In this document: positions 1-6,215 of the stretch, piece by piece
Layout of the letters: each line of letters opens with the position of its first letter
Numbering within the stretch: the first letter of the stretch is position 1
NCBI GenBank assembly: GCA_044371545.1
Contig: JBILTM010000134.1
Location: 1 to 14,490, forward strand
Reading direction: 5' to 3'
Length of the DNA: 14,490 bases
From: UBA4615 sp044371545
Lineage (GTDB): Bacteria > Pseudomonadota > Gammaproteobacteria > Burkholderiales > Burkholderiaceae_E
Made by a program: the position numbers and the translations under genes
The notes under the pieces: generated by a model
The model's input: only the letters and a program-made list of their open reading frames with translations
The model's database searches: none
Told to the model about the DNA's origin: nothing

Positions 1-1
1 G

Positions 2-295
2 CCGGTCGCGGCCTGCGCGTGCCGGGGCGCGGCCGCGTCGACGCCCGCGCCGTCCGACGGCATCGTCCGCGTCTCGCGCGAGACCGGCGGGCGCGGCGGC
101 AAGACGGTGACGGTCGTGCGCGGCGTGCCGCTCGCCGCCGACGCGATCGCCGAGCTCGCCAAGGCGCTGAAGGCCGCGTGCGGCACCGGCGGCACCGTGA
201 AGGAGGGCGCGATCGAGCTGCAGGGCGACCACCGCGACGCGGTGGTCGCGCGGCTCGAGCGCGAGGGCTGGCGCGTGAAGCGCGCGGGCGGCTGA
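2..295 (+). CDS. yciH: YciH/SUI1 (eIF1-like) translation factor, 5' end outside window
   Basis: This is the C-terminal part of a SUI1-domain protein, the bacterial relative of eukaryotic initiation factor eIF1 (YciH family, about 110-130 aa). The frame is open from base 2, so the true start lies upstream of the window. Visible family features are an early VRVSRETGGRGGK stretch, the beta strand TVVRGVPL, the signature ACGTGGTVKEG, then IELQGDHRD and a C-terminal GWRVKRAGG before TGA at 293-295. YciH proteins are thought to influence the fidelity of start-site selection on the 30S subunit. That is family knowledge; nothing here shows its exact role. An internal GTG at 107 could be taken as a start but would cut the domain in half, so I treat the gene as partial. 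It converges on the Cache-domain fragment with a 13-nt gap. Confidence 0.9.
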   Translation, partial: PVAACACRGAAASTPAPSDGIVRVSRETGGRGGKTVTVVRGVPLAADAIAELAKALKAACGTGGTVKEGAIELQGDHRDAVVARLEREGWRVKRAGG

Positions 296-308
296 GCGCG
301 CGGGCGCG

Positions 309-635
309 TCAGGCCCGCGCCAGCGCGTCGGCGCGCCGATAGACGCCGCAGCCCATCAGCAGCGACGCGTCGAGCCCGACGATGTACGAGGTCTTCGGCT
401 GCACCGCGCCGGTCTTCGGGTTGACGATCTCGTCGTCGATCCAGCCGCTGCCCGCCTCGGCGGCGGCCCACGCGTCGCGCAGGAACCGGTCGCCGTCGCT
501 CCCCGGCAGCTCGTGCACGCGACGGCCCTCCATCTCGGGCTTCGCGCAGTGGATCCGGTAGCGGCCGTCGCGATCGATCGGGAACACGTTCAGGTCGCGG
601 TCGACGAAGCCGGCCCGGGAAGCCGTGAACCATTC
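309..635 (-). pseudogene. Single-Cache-domain periplasmic protein, N-terminus lost
   Basis: About 105 codons encode the C-terminal two thirds of a stand-alone sCache_2 protein, a small periplasmic ligand-binding domain normally about 150 aa with a signal peptide. Recognisable blocks are FVDRDLNVFPIDRDGRYR, KPEMEGRRVHEL, GSGWIDDEIVNPKTGAVQPK and the terminal LLMGCGVYRR. Similarity fades upstream of about 635 (FTASRAG-FVDRDL), where the IS-remnant region begins, and no signal peptide is found. The only start codon in the frame is a GTG at 587, in the middle of the first conserved strand, so a functional product is unlikely. The reading frame stays open well upstream without a start. The gene faces away from the bchJ-like gene at 1332, and both have lost their 5' ends towards the same insertion. 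The family is assigned by pattern recognition and the exact break point is approximate. Confidence 0.7.
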
Positions 636-771
636 ACCGATATCGCTGGCGATTGGGTCGATGCGGTGCCGGGGTGAAAGCGCGTGGTGGCGACGGGATG
701 TGGGTGAGGTGGATGAACGTTTCCGCGGAAACGTCTCGTGCGGGATGGCGGGTCCTGGTGGGTCCGAGCAG
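636..771. other. Unassigned stretch beside the IS remnant
   Basis: Between the Cache fragment and the last recognisable transposase codons there is no convincing coding sequence on either strand. It contains an 18-bp perfect palindrome (717-734). It may be the far end of the insertion sequence or the degraded end of the transposase gene, because IS1182 transposases normally continue with a short hydrophobic C-terminus that is missing here. I found no target-site duplication when comparing bases around 620-650 with those around 1310-1335. Confidence 0.4.
717..734. repeat. 18-bp perfect palindrome
   Basis: ACGTTTCCGCGGAAACGT is identical to its reverse complement. It lies in non-coding sequence about 40 bp beyond the last recognisable transposase codon. 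It could be a hairpin from an IS end or a protein-binding site. There is no T-run on either side to make it a conventional terminator. Confidence 0.6.
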
Positions 772-1313
772 GCCGCGCACGGGCGGCTGCGTCAAGCCGC
801 GTCGGCGCAGCTGGGCGTTGACGCACTGCACGCTGGCGGCCCGCAGCCTGCAGCGTTGCTTGCCCCGCGTCGCTGGCCATGAGGGCGCGCCACTGGATGT
901 GCGCCTGGCTGTCGGTGGGCCTGGGGGCGAATGGATCGATGTCGGGGTTACGGCTGCGCGGCACCGGCATGAGCGGCTCGGTGCCGCGGCGGCTGAGTCG
1001 CTCGATTGCCTCGAGCCGGGTGAAGCCGCCGTCGGCCTGACCGCAGCCCGCCCTGCGCCACCACGCTCAGCGTCACCAGCAGGCGCTCGAGCAGCGAGGC
1101 GATGCTGCGGGTGAGCTGCGCATCGAGCCCCCCCGTGGCGCACCCGGAAGTCGGCCAGCGTGTGGTGGTTGACCCCGACGACGCCGCAGATCCAGCGGTA
1201 CGCGTCGTCGCGCTCGCACAGCCGATCGAGCTCGCGCGCCGAGCCCACCCCGTCGATCGTCGCCCACAGCCACAGCGCCACCAGGATCGCCGGATCGATC
1301 GCCGGCCGACCCG
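772..1313 (-). pseudogene. IS1182-type transposase remnant, multiply frameshifted
   Basis: Read on the minus strand, the pieces of one IS1182-like (DUF772/DDE) transposase appear in order but in different frames. From about 1313 there is AIDPAILVALWLWATIDG, SARELDRLCERDDAYRW and NHHTLADFRVRHG. The frame then changes at a run of seven C (1128-1134 on the plus strand) into LDAQLTRSIASLLERL. Near 1036-1046 about 150 expected codons are missing, and the text jumps to DGGFTRLEAIERLSRRG, MPVPRSRNPDIDPFAPRP and IQWRALMASDAGQ. A second frame change near 838-850 leads to CVNAQLRRRGLTQ and PVRG, ending about 772. The N-terminal 40-50 residues and the C-terminus are absent. The usual Glu before the VNA block is Gln. 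The element must be inactive. Family assignment rests on motif order. The missing-codon estimate comes from memory of family architecture, not an alignment. Confidence 0.82.
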
Positions 1314-1388
1314 CGCCGCACTCGACCGCGCATCACGCGCGTCGCGCAGGCGCTGCGCGACGAGATCGGCGAGCCCGCGACGCGCGCG

Positions 1389-1892
1389 GTGTTCGCGCAC
1401 GCGGCGCTCGACGACCGGATCGACGCGCCGCCGCAGGAGATCGTCGACGAGGCCGAGGTGCGCCGGCTGCACCTCGCGATGCGCGAGGCGATCGGTCCGG
1501 TGCGCGCCGCGGGCGTCGCCCGCGAGGCCGGCCGCCTGACCGGCGACTACCTGCTCGCGCGGCGCATTCCCGGGCCCGCCCAGGCGCTGCTGAAGCGCCT
1601 GCCCGCGGCGCTCGCGGAGCGCGCGCTGCTCGCAGCGGTCGCACGCCACGCGTGGACCTTCGCCGGCAGCGGCCGCTTCGCGGTGCGGCCGGGTGCACCG
1701 ACCGTCGTCGAGATCGCCGACAACCCGCTGTGCCGCGGCGTCGCGGCCGAGGCGCCCGCGTGCGACTACCACGCGGCGACCTTCGAGCGGCTGTGGCGCG
1801 CGCTGGTGTCGCCCCGCGCGCGGGTCGTCGAGACCGCGTGCTGCGCGCGCGGCGCGCCCGCGTGCCGCTTCGAGCTGCGCCGTCCCCGGTAA
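1389..1892 (+). CDS. bchJ: BchJ-like V4R-domain protein, 5'-truncated
   Basis: The product resembles BchJ (annotated bacteriochlorophyll 4-vinyl reductase, a V4R-domain protein of about 200 aa). Evidence: AREAGRLTGDYLLARRIPGPAQALL, ARHAWTFAGSGRF, EIADNPLCRG, and the cysteine-bearing C-terminus ACDYHAATFERLW then VVETACCARGAPACRFEL typical of the V4R fold. Family similarity begins earlier, at ITRVAQALRDEIG (about 1332), but no in-frame start exists between there and the IS remnant. The given start is the first GTG at 1389, inside the conserved region, so the gene is probably a 5'-truncated pseudogene. BchJ was named for 8-vinyl reduction, but in several phototrophs another enzyme does that step and BchJ influences pigment precursor flow. 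V4R proteins also occur outside phototrophs. No other bch, crt or puf gene is visible. Stop is TAA at 1890-1892. Confidence 0.72.
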   Translation: MFAHAALDDRIDAPPQEIVDEAEVRRLHLAMREAIGPVRAAGVAREAGRLTGDYLLARRIPGPAQALLKRLPAALAERALLAAVARHAWTFAGSGRFAVRPGAPTVVEIADNPLCRGVAAEAPACDYHAATFERLWRALVSPRARVVETACCARGAPACRFELRRPR

Positions 1893-1950
1893 GGCCGCGG
1901 GTCGGGCGTATGCTGGGCGGCCCTCGTCGCATGCCCTGCCCGCCCCGCCG

Positions 1951-2688
1951 ATGCCCGATCTCCTCGTCCTCGCCCTCGGCGCCGCCGTCGCGGGCTTTGT
2001 GCAGGGCATCTCGGGGTTCGCATTCAGCATGGTCGCGCTGTCGATCTGGGCGTGGACGCTCGAGCCGCGGCTCGCGGCGGCGATGGCGGTCTGCGGCGGC
2101 CTCGCCGGGCAGCTCTTCTCTGCTGCGACCGTGCGGCGCGGCCTGCACCTCGAGGCGCTGTGGCCGTTCCTCGCGGGCGCGGTGCTCGGCATCCCGCTCG
2201 GCGTGCACGCGCTGCCGCACCTCGATCCGGCGCGCTTTCGCCTCGTGCTCGGCGTGCTGCTCGCCGCGTGCAGCGTCGGCATGCTGCTCGGCCGGCGCCT
2301 GCCGTCGGTGGAGCGCTTCGGGCGCGCCGGCGACCTGGTCGCGGGCGCGGTCGGCGGTGCGATGGGCGGCCTCGGCGGCATCAGCGGCGCGGTGCCCGCG
2401 CTGTGGTGCACGCTGCGCGGGCTGGATCGCGACACGCAGCGCTCGATCGTGCAGAACTTCAACCTGGTCGCGCTCGCCGCGACGCTGGCCGCGATGATCG
2501 CCGCGGGCACCGTCCGCAGCGACATGCTCGGCGGGCTCGCGGTCGTCGTGCCCGCGCTGCTGCTGCCCTCGTGGATCGGCTCGCGGGTCTACCTGGGTCT
2601 CGACGCGGCGCGCTTCCGCCAGGTCGTGCTGGTGGTCATCGGCATCGCAGGCGTCGCGCTGGTGCTGTCGGCGCTGCGCGCCGGCTGA
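1951..2688 (+). CDS. TauE/SafE (DUF81) family membrane transporter
   Basis: A 245-residue protein, almost wholly hydrophobic, with about eight predicted membrane segments: roughly residues 3-20, 24-36, 41-58, 70-88, 98-114, 128-152, 170-186 and 195-240, the last probably two helices. The internal pseudo-repeat typical of the family is seen as GFVQGISGFAFSMVA near the N-terminus and GGLGGISGAVPALW mid-protein. TauE/SafE proteins are proposed exporters of sulfite, sulfoacetate and similar small anions from the cytoplasm. The substrate cannot be read from the sequence. I chose ATG 1951 because it begins directly before the first membrane helix; upstream codons in frame belong to the end of the bchJ-like gene. 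It is 58 nt downstream of that gene and 82 nt upstream of the TetR gene, all on one strand. A sulfite exporter near a sulfatase is suggestive but not proof of a link. Confidence 0.88.
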   Translation: MPDLLVLALGAAVAGFVQGISGFAFSMVALSIWAWTLEPRLAAAMAVCGGLAGQLFSAATVRRGLHLEALWPFLAGAVLGIPLGVHALPHLDPARFRLVLGVLLAACSVGMLLGRRLPSVERFGRAGDLVAGAVGGAMGGLGGISGAVPALWCTLRGLDRDTQRSIVQNFNLVALAATLAAMIAAGTVRSDMLGGLAVVVPALLLPSWIGSRVYLGLDAARFRQVVLVVIGIAGVALVLSALRAG

Positions 2689-2708
2689 GGCAACCTCACC
2701 GGCGGCCG

Positions 2709-2724
2709 CGTCCCCGGCGGGACG
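2709..2724 (+). terminator. Small GC hairpin after the TauE/SafE gene
   Basis: CGTCCC-CGGC-GGGACG forms a 6-bp stem with a tetraloop 20 nt past the transporter stop and before the TetR operator. No T-run follows, so intrinsic termination is doubtful. It may simply reflect the base composition. Confidence 0.2.
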
Positions 2725-2744
2725 GCATCCATCGCACCGGGAAT

Positions 2745-2777
2745 TTGACATCTTCGTCAATTTGACGAAGATGTCAG
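2745..2777. promoter_or_regulatory. Nested inverted repeat over TetR start: probable autoregulatory operator
   Basis: A perfect 15-bp inverted repeat with a single central base: TGACATCTTCGTCAA (2746-2760), T (2761), TTGACGAAGATGTCA (2762-2776). Each arm is itself a dyad of the form TTGAC-N6-GTCA, so four half-sites TTGAC/GTCAA lie side by side. It overlaps candidate TetR start codons (TTG 2762, ATG 2771) and contains a consensus-like -35 hexamer TTGACA at 2745-2750, although the -10 at correct spacing (2768-2773) is poor. It is also strikingly AT-richer than its surroundings. TetR regulators usually repress their own gene from dyads of this size, and two overlapping or adjacent dimers could bind here. 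Autoregulation is inferred from position and symmetry. Confidence 0.8.
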
Positions 2778-3508
2778 AAATCATCTCCAATGCCATGGCC
2801 GCTCCGTCCCGCCCTCCCGAGCCCGCCCCCGAGCCGCCCGACGCACGTCGCCGCCGCACTCGCGACCGCCTCGTCGAGAGCGCGTTGCTGGTGCTGGGCC
2901 GGCGCAGCGCGGACGCCAGCATCATCGACGAGCTGACCGCGCTCGCCGGCGTCTCGCGCGGCACCTTCTACAACTACTTCCGCACCAACGACGAGCTGCT
3001 CGCGGCGGTCGCCGAGGAGGCCGGCAACGAGCTGATGCGCGCGGTCCACCCGATCACGCGCGAGGTCGCGGACCCGGCGGCCCGCGTCGCGCTCGGCGTC
3101 CGGCTCGTGCTGACGGTCGCGGGCGCGCACCCGGAGTTCGCGCGCTTCGTCGCGCGCGTCGGACCGGCCGCGCTCGGCGCGGGCAGCCTCGCCGCGGAGA
3201 TCGTGCCGTTCGACCTGGCCGAGGGCGTCGCGGCCGGACGCTTCCGCATCGACGACCCGAAGCTCGCGTTCGACCTGGTCGTCGGGCCGGTGCTCGCCGC
3301 GTTCGACACGTTGCAGCACCGCCCGCTCGGCCAGGCCTACGTCGATGCGCTCGCCGGCGCCGTGCTCCGCGCGCTCGGCGTGCCCGGCGCGACCGCGACC
3401 CGGCTCGCGACGCGTCCGCTGCCGTCGCTGCGCCTCCCCGACACTTCGCTCATCGCCCGCACCGAGGCGCGCGCACGGCGCGTGGGCCTGTCCGAACCCC
3501 ACCACTGA
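2771..3508 (+). CDS. TetR/AcrR family transcriptional regulator
   Basis: A 245-residue regulator. A disordered Pro-rich N-terminus is followed by the TetR DNA-binding domain. RRRRTRDRLVESALLVLG is helix 1, and the helix-turn-helix is at about residues 50-75 with IDELTALAGVSRGTFYNYF and the following NDELLAAV, all classic TetR features. The rest is a helical ligand and dimerisation domain with no recognised pocket signature (ARVALGVRLVLTVAGAHPEF, FDLVVGPVLAAFDTLQHRP). The start is uncertain: TTG 2762, ATG 2771 and ATG 2795 are all in frame and none has a clear Shine-Dalgarno sequence. I took ATG 2771, which lies in the inverted repeat. The sulfatase gene starts 35 nt downstream on the same strand, so this regulator probably controls itself and the sulfatase unit. 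The inducer is unknown. Confidence 0.92.
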   Translation: MSEIISNAMAAPSRPPEPAPEPPDARRRRTRDRLVESALLVLGRRSADASIIDELTALAGVSRGTFYNYFRTNDELLAAVAEEAGNELMRAVHPITREVADPAARVALGVRLVLTVAGAHPEFARFVARVGPAALGAGSLAAEIVPFDLAEGVAAGRFRIDDPKLAFDLVVGPVLAAFDTLQHRPLGQAYVDALAGAVLRALGVPGATATRLATRPLPSLRLPDTSLIARTEARARRVGLSEPHH

Positions 3509-3528
3509 CGCGCGACGCGTTGCAACCC

Positions 3529-3534
3529 GAGAGG
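3529..3534 (+). promoter_or_regulatory. Ribosome-binding site of the sulfatase
   Basis: GAGAGG lies 9 nt before ATG 3544. It decides the start, since the in-frame TTG at 3520 lies upstream of it. Confidence 0.6.
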
Positions 3535-3543
3535 ACCTCGCCG

Positions 3544-5301
3544 ATGGACACCGGATCCCGCCCCACCGCCGCCGACGCGTCGCGCCGCCGGATGCTTGCC
3601 GCGACCGGCGTCGCCGCCGCCGCGCCGATCGTTGCCGCGCAGGATCGGCCACGTCCCCGCGGCCCGGCCGCCGACCGGCCCAACATCGTCTTCGTGTTCT
3701 CCGACCAGCAGCGCTGGTTCGATCGCCTGCCGGCCGGCTTCCGGCTGCCCGGGCAGGAGCGCCTCGCACGCGAGGGCACCACGTTCCGCAACCACTATTG
3801 CCCGGCAGTGATGTGCACGAGCTCGCGGGCGGTGATCCTGACGGGGCTGCAGACCGCCGACAACCGGATGTTCGAGAACGCCGACATGCCCGACGTGAAG
3901 GCGATGTCGACCGAGGTGCCGACGATCGGGCACATGCTGCGCAAGGCTGGCTACTACACCGCGTACAAGGGCAAGTGGCACCTCGACGCGGCGTTCGACG
4001 GGCACCTCGTGCCCGAGCGCCTGTTCACCAAGGAGATGGACGCCTACGGCTTCTCCGACTTCGGCGTCCCGATCGACGCGCTCGCACATGCGCACGGCGG
4101 CTACACCTACGACCACATGACCGCCGGCGCCGCGGTCTCGTGGCTGCGGGACAAGGGCCGTCCGATGGCCGACGAGCGCAAGCCCTGGGCGCTGTTCGTC
4201 AGCTTCGTGAACCCCCACGACATCATGTACTTCAACACCGACGCGCCGGGCGAGCGGGTGCAGGATACCGGCCGGCTGATGATGCGCGCCGCGCGCGCGC
4301 CGGAGCACGAGACGTATCGCGCACGCTGGAACGCGCCGCTGCCCGCGACCTGGCGCCAGCCGGTCGACGCGCCGGGGCGCCCGCGCGCACACGTCGAGTT
4401 CGATCGCGCGTGGGGCTACACGCTCGGCCGCGTGCCGACCGAGCGCGAGCGCTGGAACCGATTCACCGACTACTACCTGAACTGCATGCGCGGGGTGGAC
4501 AAGCAGCTCGAGGCCCTGCAGGTCGAGCTCGATCGGCTCGGCCTCTCGCGCAACACGATCGTCGTGTTCACCTCCGACCACGGCGAGATGGGCGGCGCGC
4601 ACGGGCTGCGCGGCAAGGGCCCGTTCGCGTACGAGGAGGCGATCCACCTGCCGATGCAGGTCGTGCACCCCGACGTCCGTGGCGGGCAGTCGTGCGCGGC
4701 ACTGACCGGCCACATCGACCTCGTGCCCTCGCTCCTGTCGATGGCCGGCGTCCCCGCCGGCAAGGCGGGCGAGCTCGCCGGCCGCGAGCTGCCGGGCCGG
4801 GACGTCTCGAGCGCGCTCTCGGCGCCGTCCCGCGCCGGCGTGCACGCGGTCCGCGACGCGGTGCTCTTCACCTACAGCGGCCTGGCGACCAACGACAGCG
4901 AGATCGTGCGGATCATCGCCGACGCGAAGGCCGCCGGCCGCGACCCGAAGGCCGCGATGAAGGAGGCCGGCTACCGGCCCGACCTGAAGAAGCGCGGCAG
5001 CCTGCGGACGGTCTTCGACGGCCGCCACAAGTTCACCCGCTACTTCGCGCCGGTCGACCGCAACAGTCCGCGCGACCTGGACGAGCTCTACCGCTGGAAC
5101 GACGTCGAGCTCTTCGACCTGAAGACCGATCCGCGCGAGTCGGTCAACCTCGCGGCGGACCGCGCCGCCCACGAGCCGCTGCTGCGCACGATGAACGCGA
5201 AGCTCGAGACGGCGATCGCCGCGGAGATCGGCAAGGACGACGGACGCGAGATGCCGCCCCTGGAGGGCATCGACTGGTCGATCGACCGGATCGATCTATG
5301 A
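3544..5301 (+). CDS. Type I sulfatase (alkaline phosphatase superfamily), probably Tat-exported
   Basis: A 585-residue sulfatase, predicted to hydrolyse sulfate esters in the periplasm. The N-terminus SRRRMLAATGVAAAAP resembles a twin-arginine signal (Arg 14-16 then a hydrophobic stretch). Metal and active-site elements in order are NIVFVFSDQQRW (Asp54), CTSSR with the presumed formylglycine precursor Cys91, YKGKWHL (Lys142, Lys144, His146), VNPHD (His225, Asp226), SDHGEMGGAHG (Asp345, His346) and RGKGPFAYEE (Lys358), then GHIDLVPSLLSMAGV. The standard maturation motif is C-x-P-x-R or C-x-A-x-R; here the third position is Ser. No formylglycine-generating enzyme or anaerobic maturase is in the window. 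ATG 3544 has a GAGAGG ribosome site 9 nt upstream; a TTG at 3520 in frame is less likely. It follows TetR by 35 nt and precedes a DUF2490 gene by 61 nt. Substrate unknown. Confidence 0.93.
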   Translation: MDTGSRPTAADASRRRMLAATGVAAAAPIVAAQDRPRPRGPAADRPNIVFVFSDQQRWFDRLPAGFRLPGQERLAREGTTFRNHYCPAVMCTSSRAVILTGLQTADNRMFENADMPDVKAMSTEVPTIGHMLRKAGYYTAYKGKWHLDAAFDGHLVPERLFTKEMDAYGFSDFGVPIDALAHAHGGYTYDHMTAGAAVSWLRDKGRPMADERKPWALFVSFVNPHDIMYFNTDAPGERVQDTGRLMMRAARAPEHETYRARWNAPLPATWRQPVDAPGRPRAHVEFDRAWGYTLGRVPTERERWNRFTDYYLNCMRGVDKQLEALQVELDRLGLSRNTIVVFTSDHGEMGGAHGLRGKGPFAYEEAIHLPMQVVHPDVRGGQSCAALTGHIDLVPSLLSMAGVPAGKAGELAGRELPGRDVSSALSAPSRAGVHAVRDAVLFTYSGLATNDSEIVRIIADAKAAGRDPKAAMKEAGYRPDLKKRGSLRTVFDGRHKFTRYFAPVDRNSPRDLDELYRWNDVELFDLKTDPRESVNLAADRAAHEPLLRTMNAKLETAIAAEIGKDDGREMPPLEGIDWSIDRIDL

Positions 5302-5310
5302 CGGCCACGC

Positions 5311-5329
5311 CGGCCGAGCACATCGGCCG
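5311..5329 (+). terminator. GC hairpin between sulfatase and DUF2490 genes
   Basis: CGGCCGA-GCACA-TCGGCCG, a 7-bp stem with a 5-nt loop 10 nt after the sulfatase stop. There is no T-run, so it would at most attenuate or stabilise the message rather than end it. Confidence 0.25.
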
Positions 5330-5362
5330 AGCCGGGCGTCATGGTGGCATGATGTCATCACG

Positions 5363-6199
5363 ATGACCCGACCGCGTCCGCCCGCCATCGTGTCCGCCCG
5401 CGGCGCCACCTCGCCCCGCAGATCCCCGCTCGGCCACGCGGCCGCACTCCTCGCGCCGGCGGCGCTCGCCCTCGCGCTCGCCCTGGCGGGCGCGCCGGCG
5501 CCAGCGCGCGCCGCCGAGCGCACGCTGACCGAGTTCTGGCCGGAGCTCGACGTCTTCGTGAAACTGGGCGAGGAGACACGCCTCTTCCTGCTCGGCACCA
5601 TCACTCGGGCCGCGGAGACCGGGACCTCGACCGAGGGCACGATCGGCGCCCACCTCGACTGGTTCCCGGCGGGGCTGCCCACCCGGCTGCTCGAGATCGC
5701 CCCCGGGATGGAAGGCCGGTGGTCGGTATGGACGCGGATCGGCTACCAGCACATCAACGCGTGGAACGGCACGACGCCCTCCGAGGACCGCGGCGTGCTC
5801 GAGGCGACGCTGCGCAGCGAGCCGCTGTGGCAGGCGATCCGGGTCGCGAACCGCTCGCGGCTCGACCTGCGCGCGAGCGGCGGCGAGACCTCGTGGCGCT
5901 ATCGCAACCGGTCCAGGATCGAGCGGACCTGGGCGCTGCGCGGCGACGGCGCGCGCACCGACGCGCTGCTGGCTTACCTGCCGTCGGGCATGTTCTCCGC
6001 AGCCACGCCGTACTGGATGATCGAGTTCTTCTGGGACAGCCGCGACAGCGACTGGTCGCGGCGCTACCAGCAATATGGGGTCGAGTTCGAGATGGCGCGC
6101 GACCGGACGATCGATCTCTTCCTCGCCCGCCAGGACGACCTGCGGCAGGTCGGCTCGAAGATCCAGATCGGCGGCGTCGCGCTGACGCTGCGCTTCTGA
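5363..6199 (+). CDS. DUF2490 family outer-membrane beta-barrel protein
   Basis: A 278-residue protein with an N-terminal signal peptide: positively charged residues, a long Ala/Leu core and a likely signal peptidase I site after ARA at about residue 50. The mature part has the alternating polar/aromatic pattern of a small beta-barrel. It starts with TEFWPELDVFVKLGEETRLF, continues with strands such as SVWTRIGYQHI, RVANRSRLDLR, WRYRNRSRIERTW, YWMIEFFWDS and QYGVEFEMA, and ends in a terminal Phe (GVALTLRF), typical of outer-membrane proteins inserted by BamA. DUF2490 proteins have no established function. ATG 5363 has no strong ribosome site. The gene lies 61 nt after the sulfatase on the same strand and may be co-transcribed, perhaps aiding passage of its substrate (inference only). 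Its stop lies 16 nt from the convergent sulfurtransferase gene. Confidence 0.82.
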   Translation: MTRPRPPAIVSARGATSPRRSPLGHAAALLAPAALALALALAGAPAPARAAERTLTEFWPELDVFVKLGEETRLFLLGTITRAAETGTSTEGTIGAHLDWFPAGLPTRLLEIAPGMEGRWSVWTRIGYQHINAWNGTTPSEDRGVLEATLRSEPLWQAIRVANRSRLDLRASGGETSWRYRNRSRIERTWALRGDGARTDALLAYLPSGMFSAATPYWMIEFFWDSRDSDWSRRYQQYGVEFEMARDRTIDLFLARQDDLRQVGSKIQIGGVALTLRF

Positions 6200-6215
6200 T
6201 CGCCCGAGGAACTGC

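Noticed and set aside
625..637. Small dyad GTGAA-CCA-TTCAC at the Cache/IS junction considered as an IS terminal repeat
   Set aside because: Arms are only 5 bp and no matching copy was found near 1310-1335, so it cannot be supported as an IS end.
634..1281. 215-codon minus-strand frame as an intact transposase
   Set aside because: Only its first and last-but-one parts match the transposase. The middle is out of frame because of the C7 run and internal deletion, so it is a pseudogene and not a whole CDS.
948..2525. 525-codon minus-strand frame spanning the transporter, bchJ-like gene and IS remnant
   Set aside because: Only its last part, in the IS region, contains a real piece of the transposase. 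The rest is a shadow of two plus-strand genes.
3337..5172. Long 611-codon open frame on the minus strand across the sulfatase gene
   Set aside because: It is antisense to a protein with all sulfatase motifs. Its product is a low-information Arg/Val/Ala/His mixture from mirrored GC-rich codons.
6200..6215. Bidirectional terminator between the convergent DUF2490 and sulfurtransferase genes
   Set aside because: Only a weak 4-bp CGCC/GGCG pairing and no T-runs within or next to the 16-nt gap.
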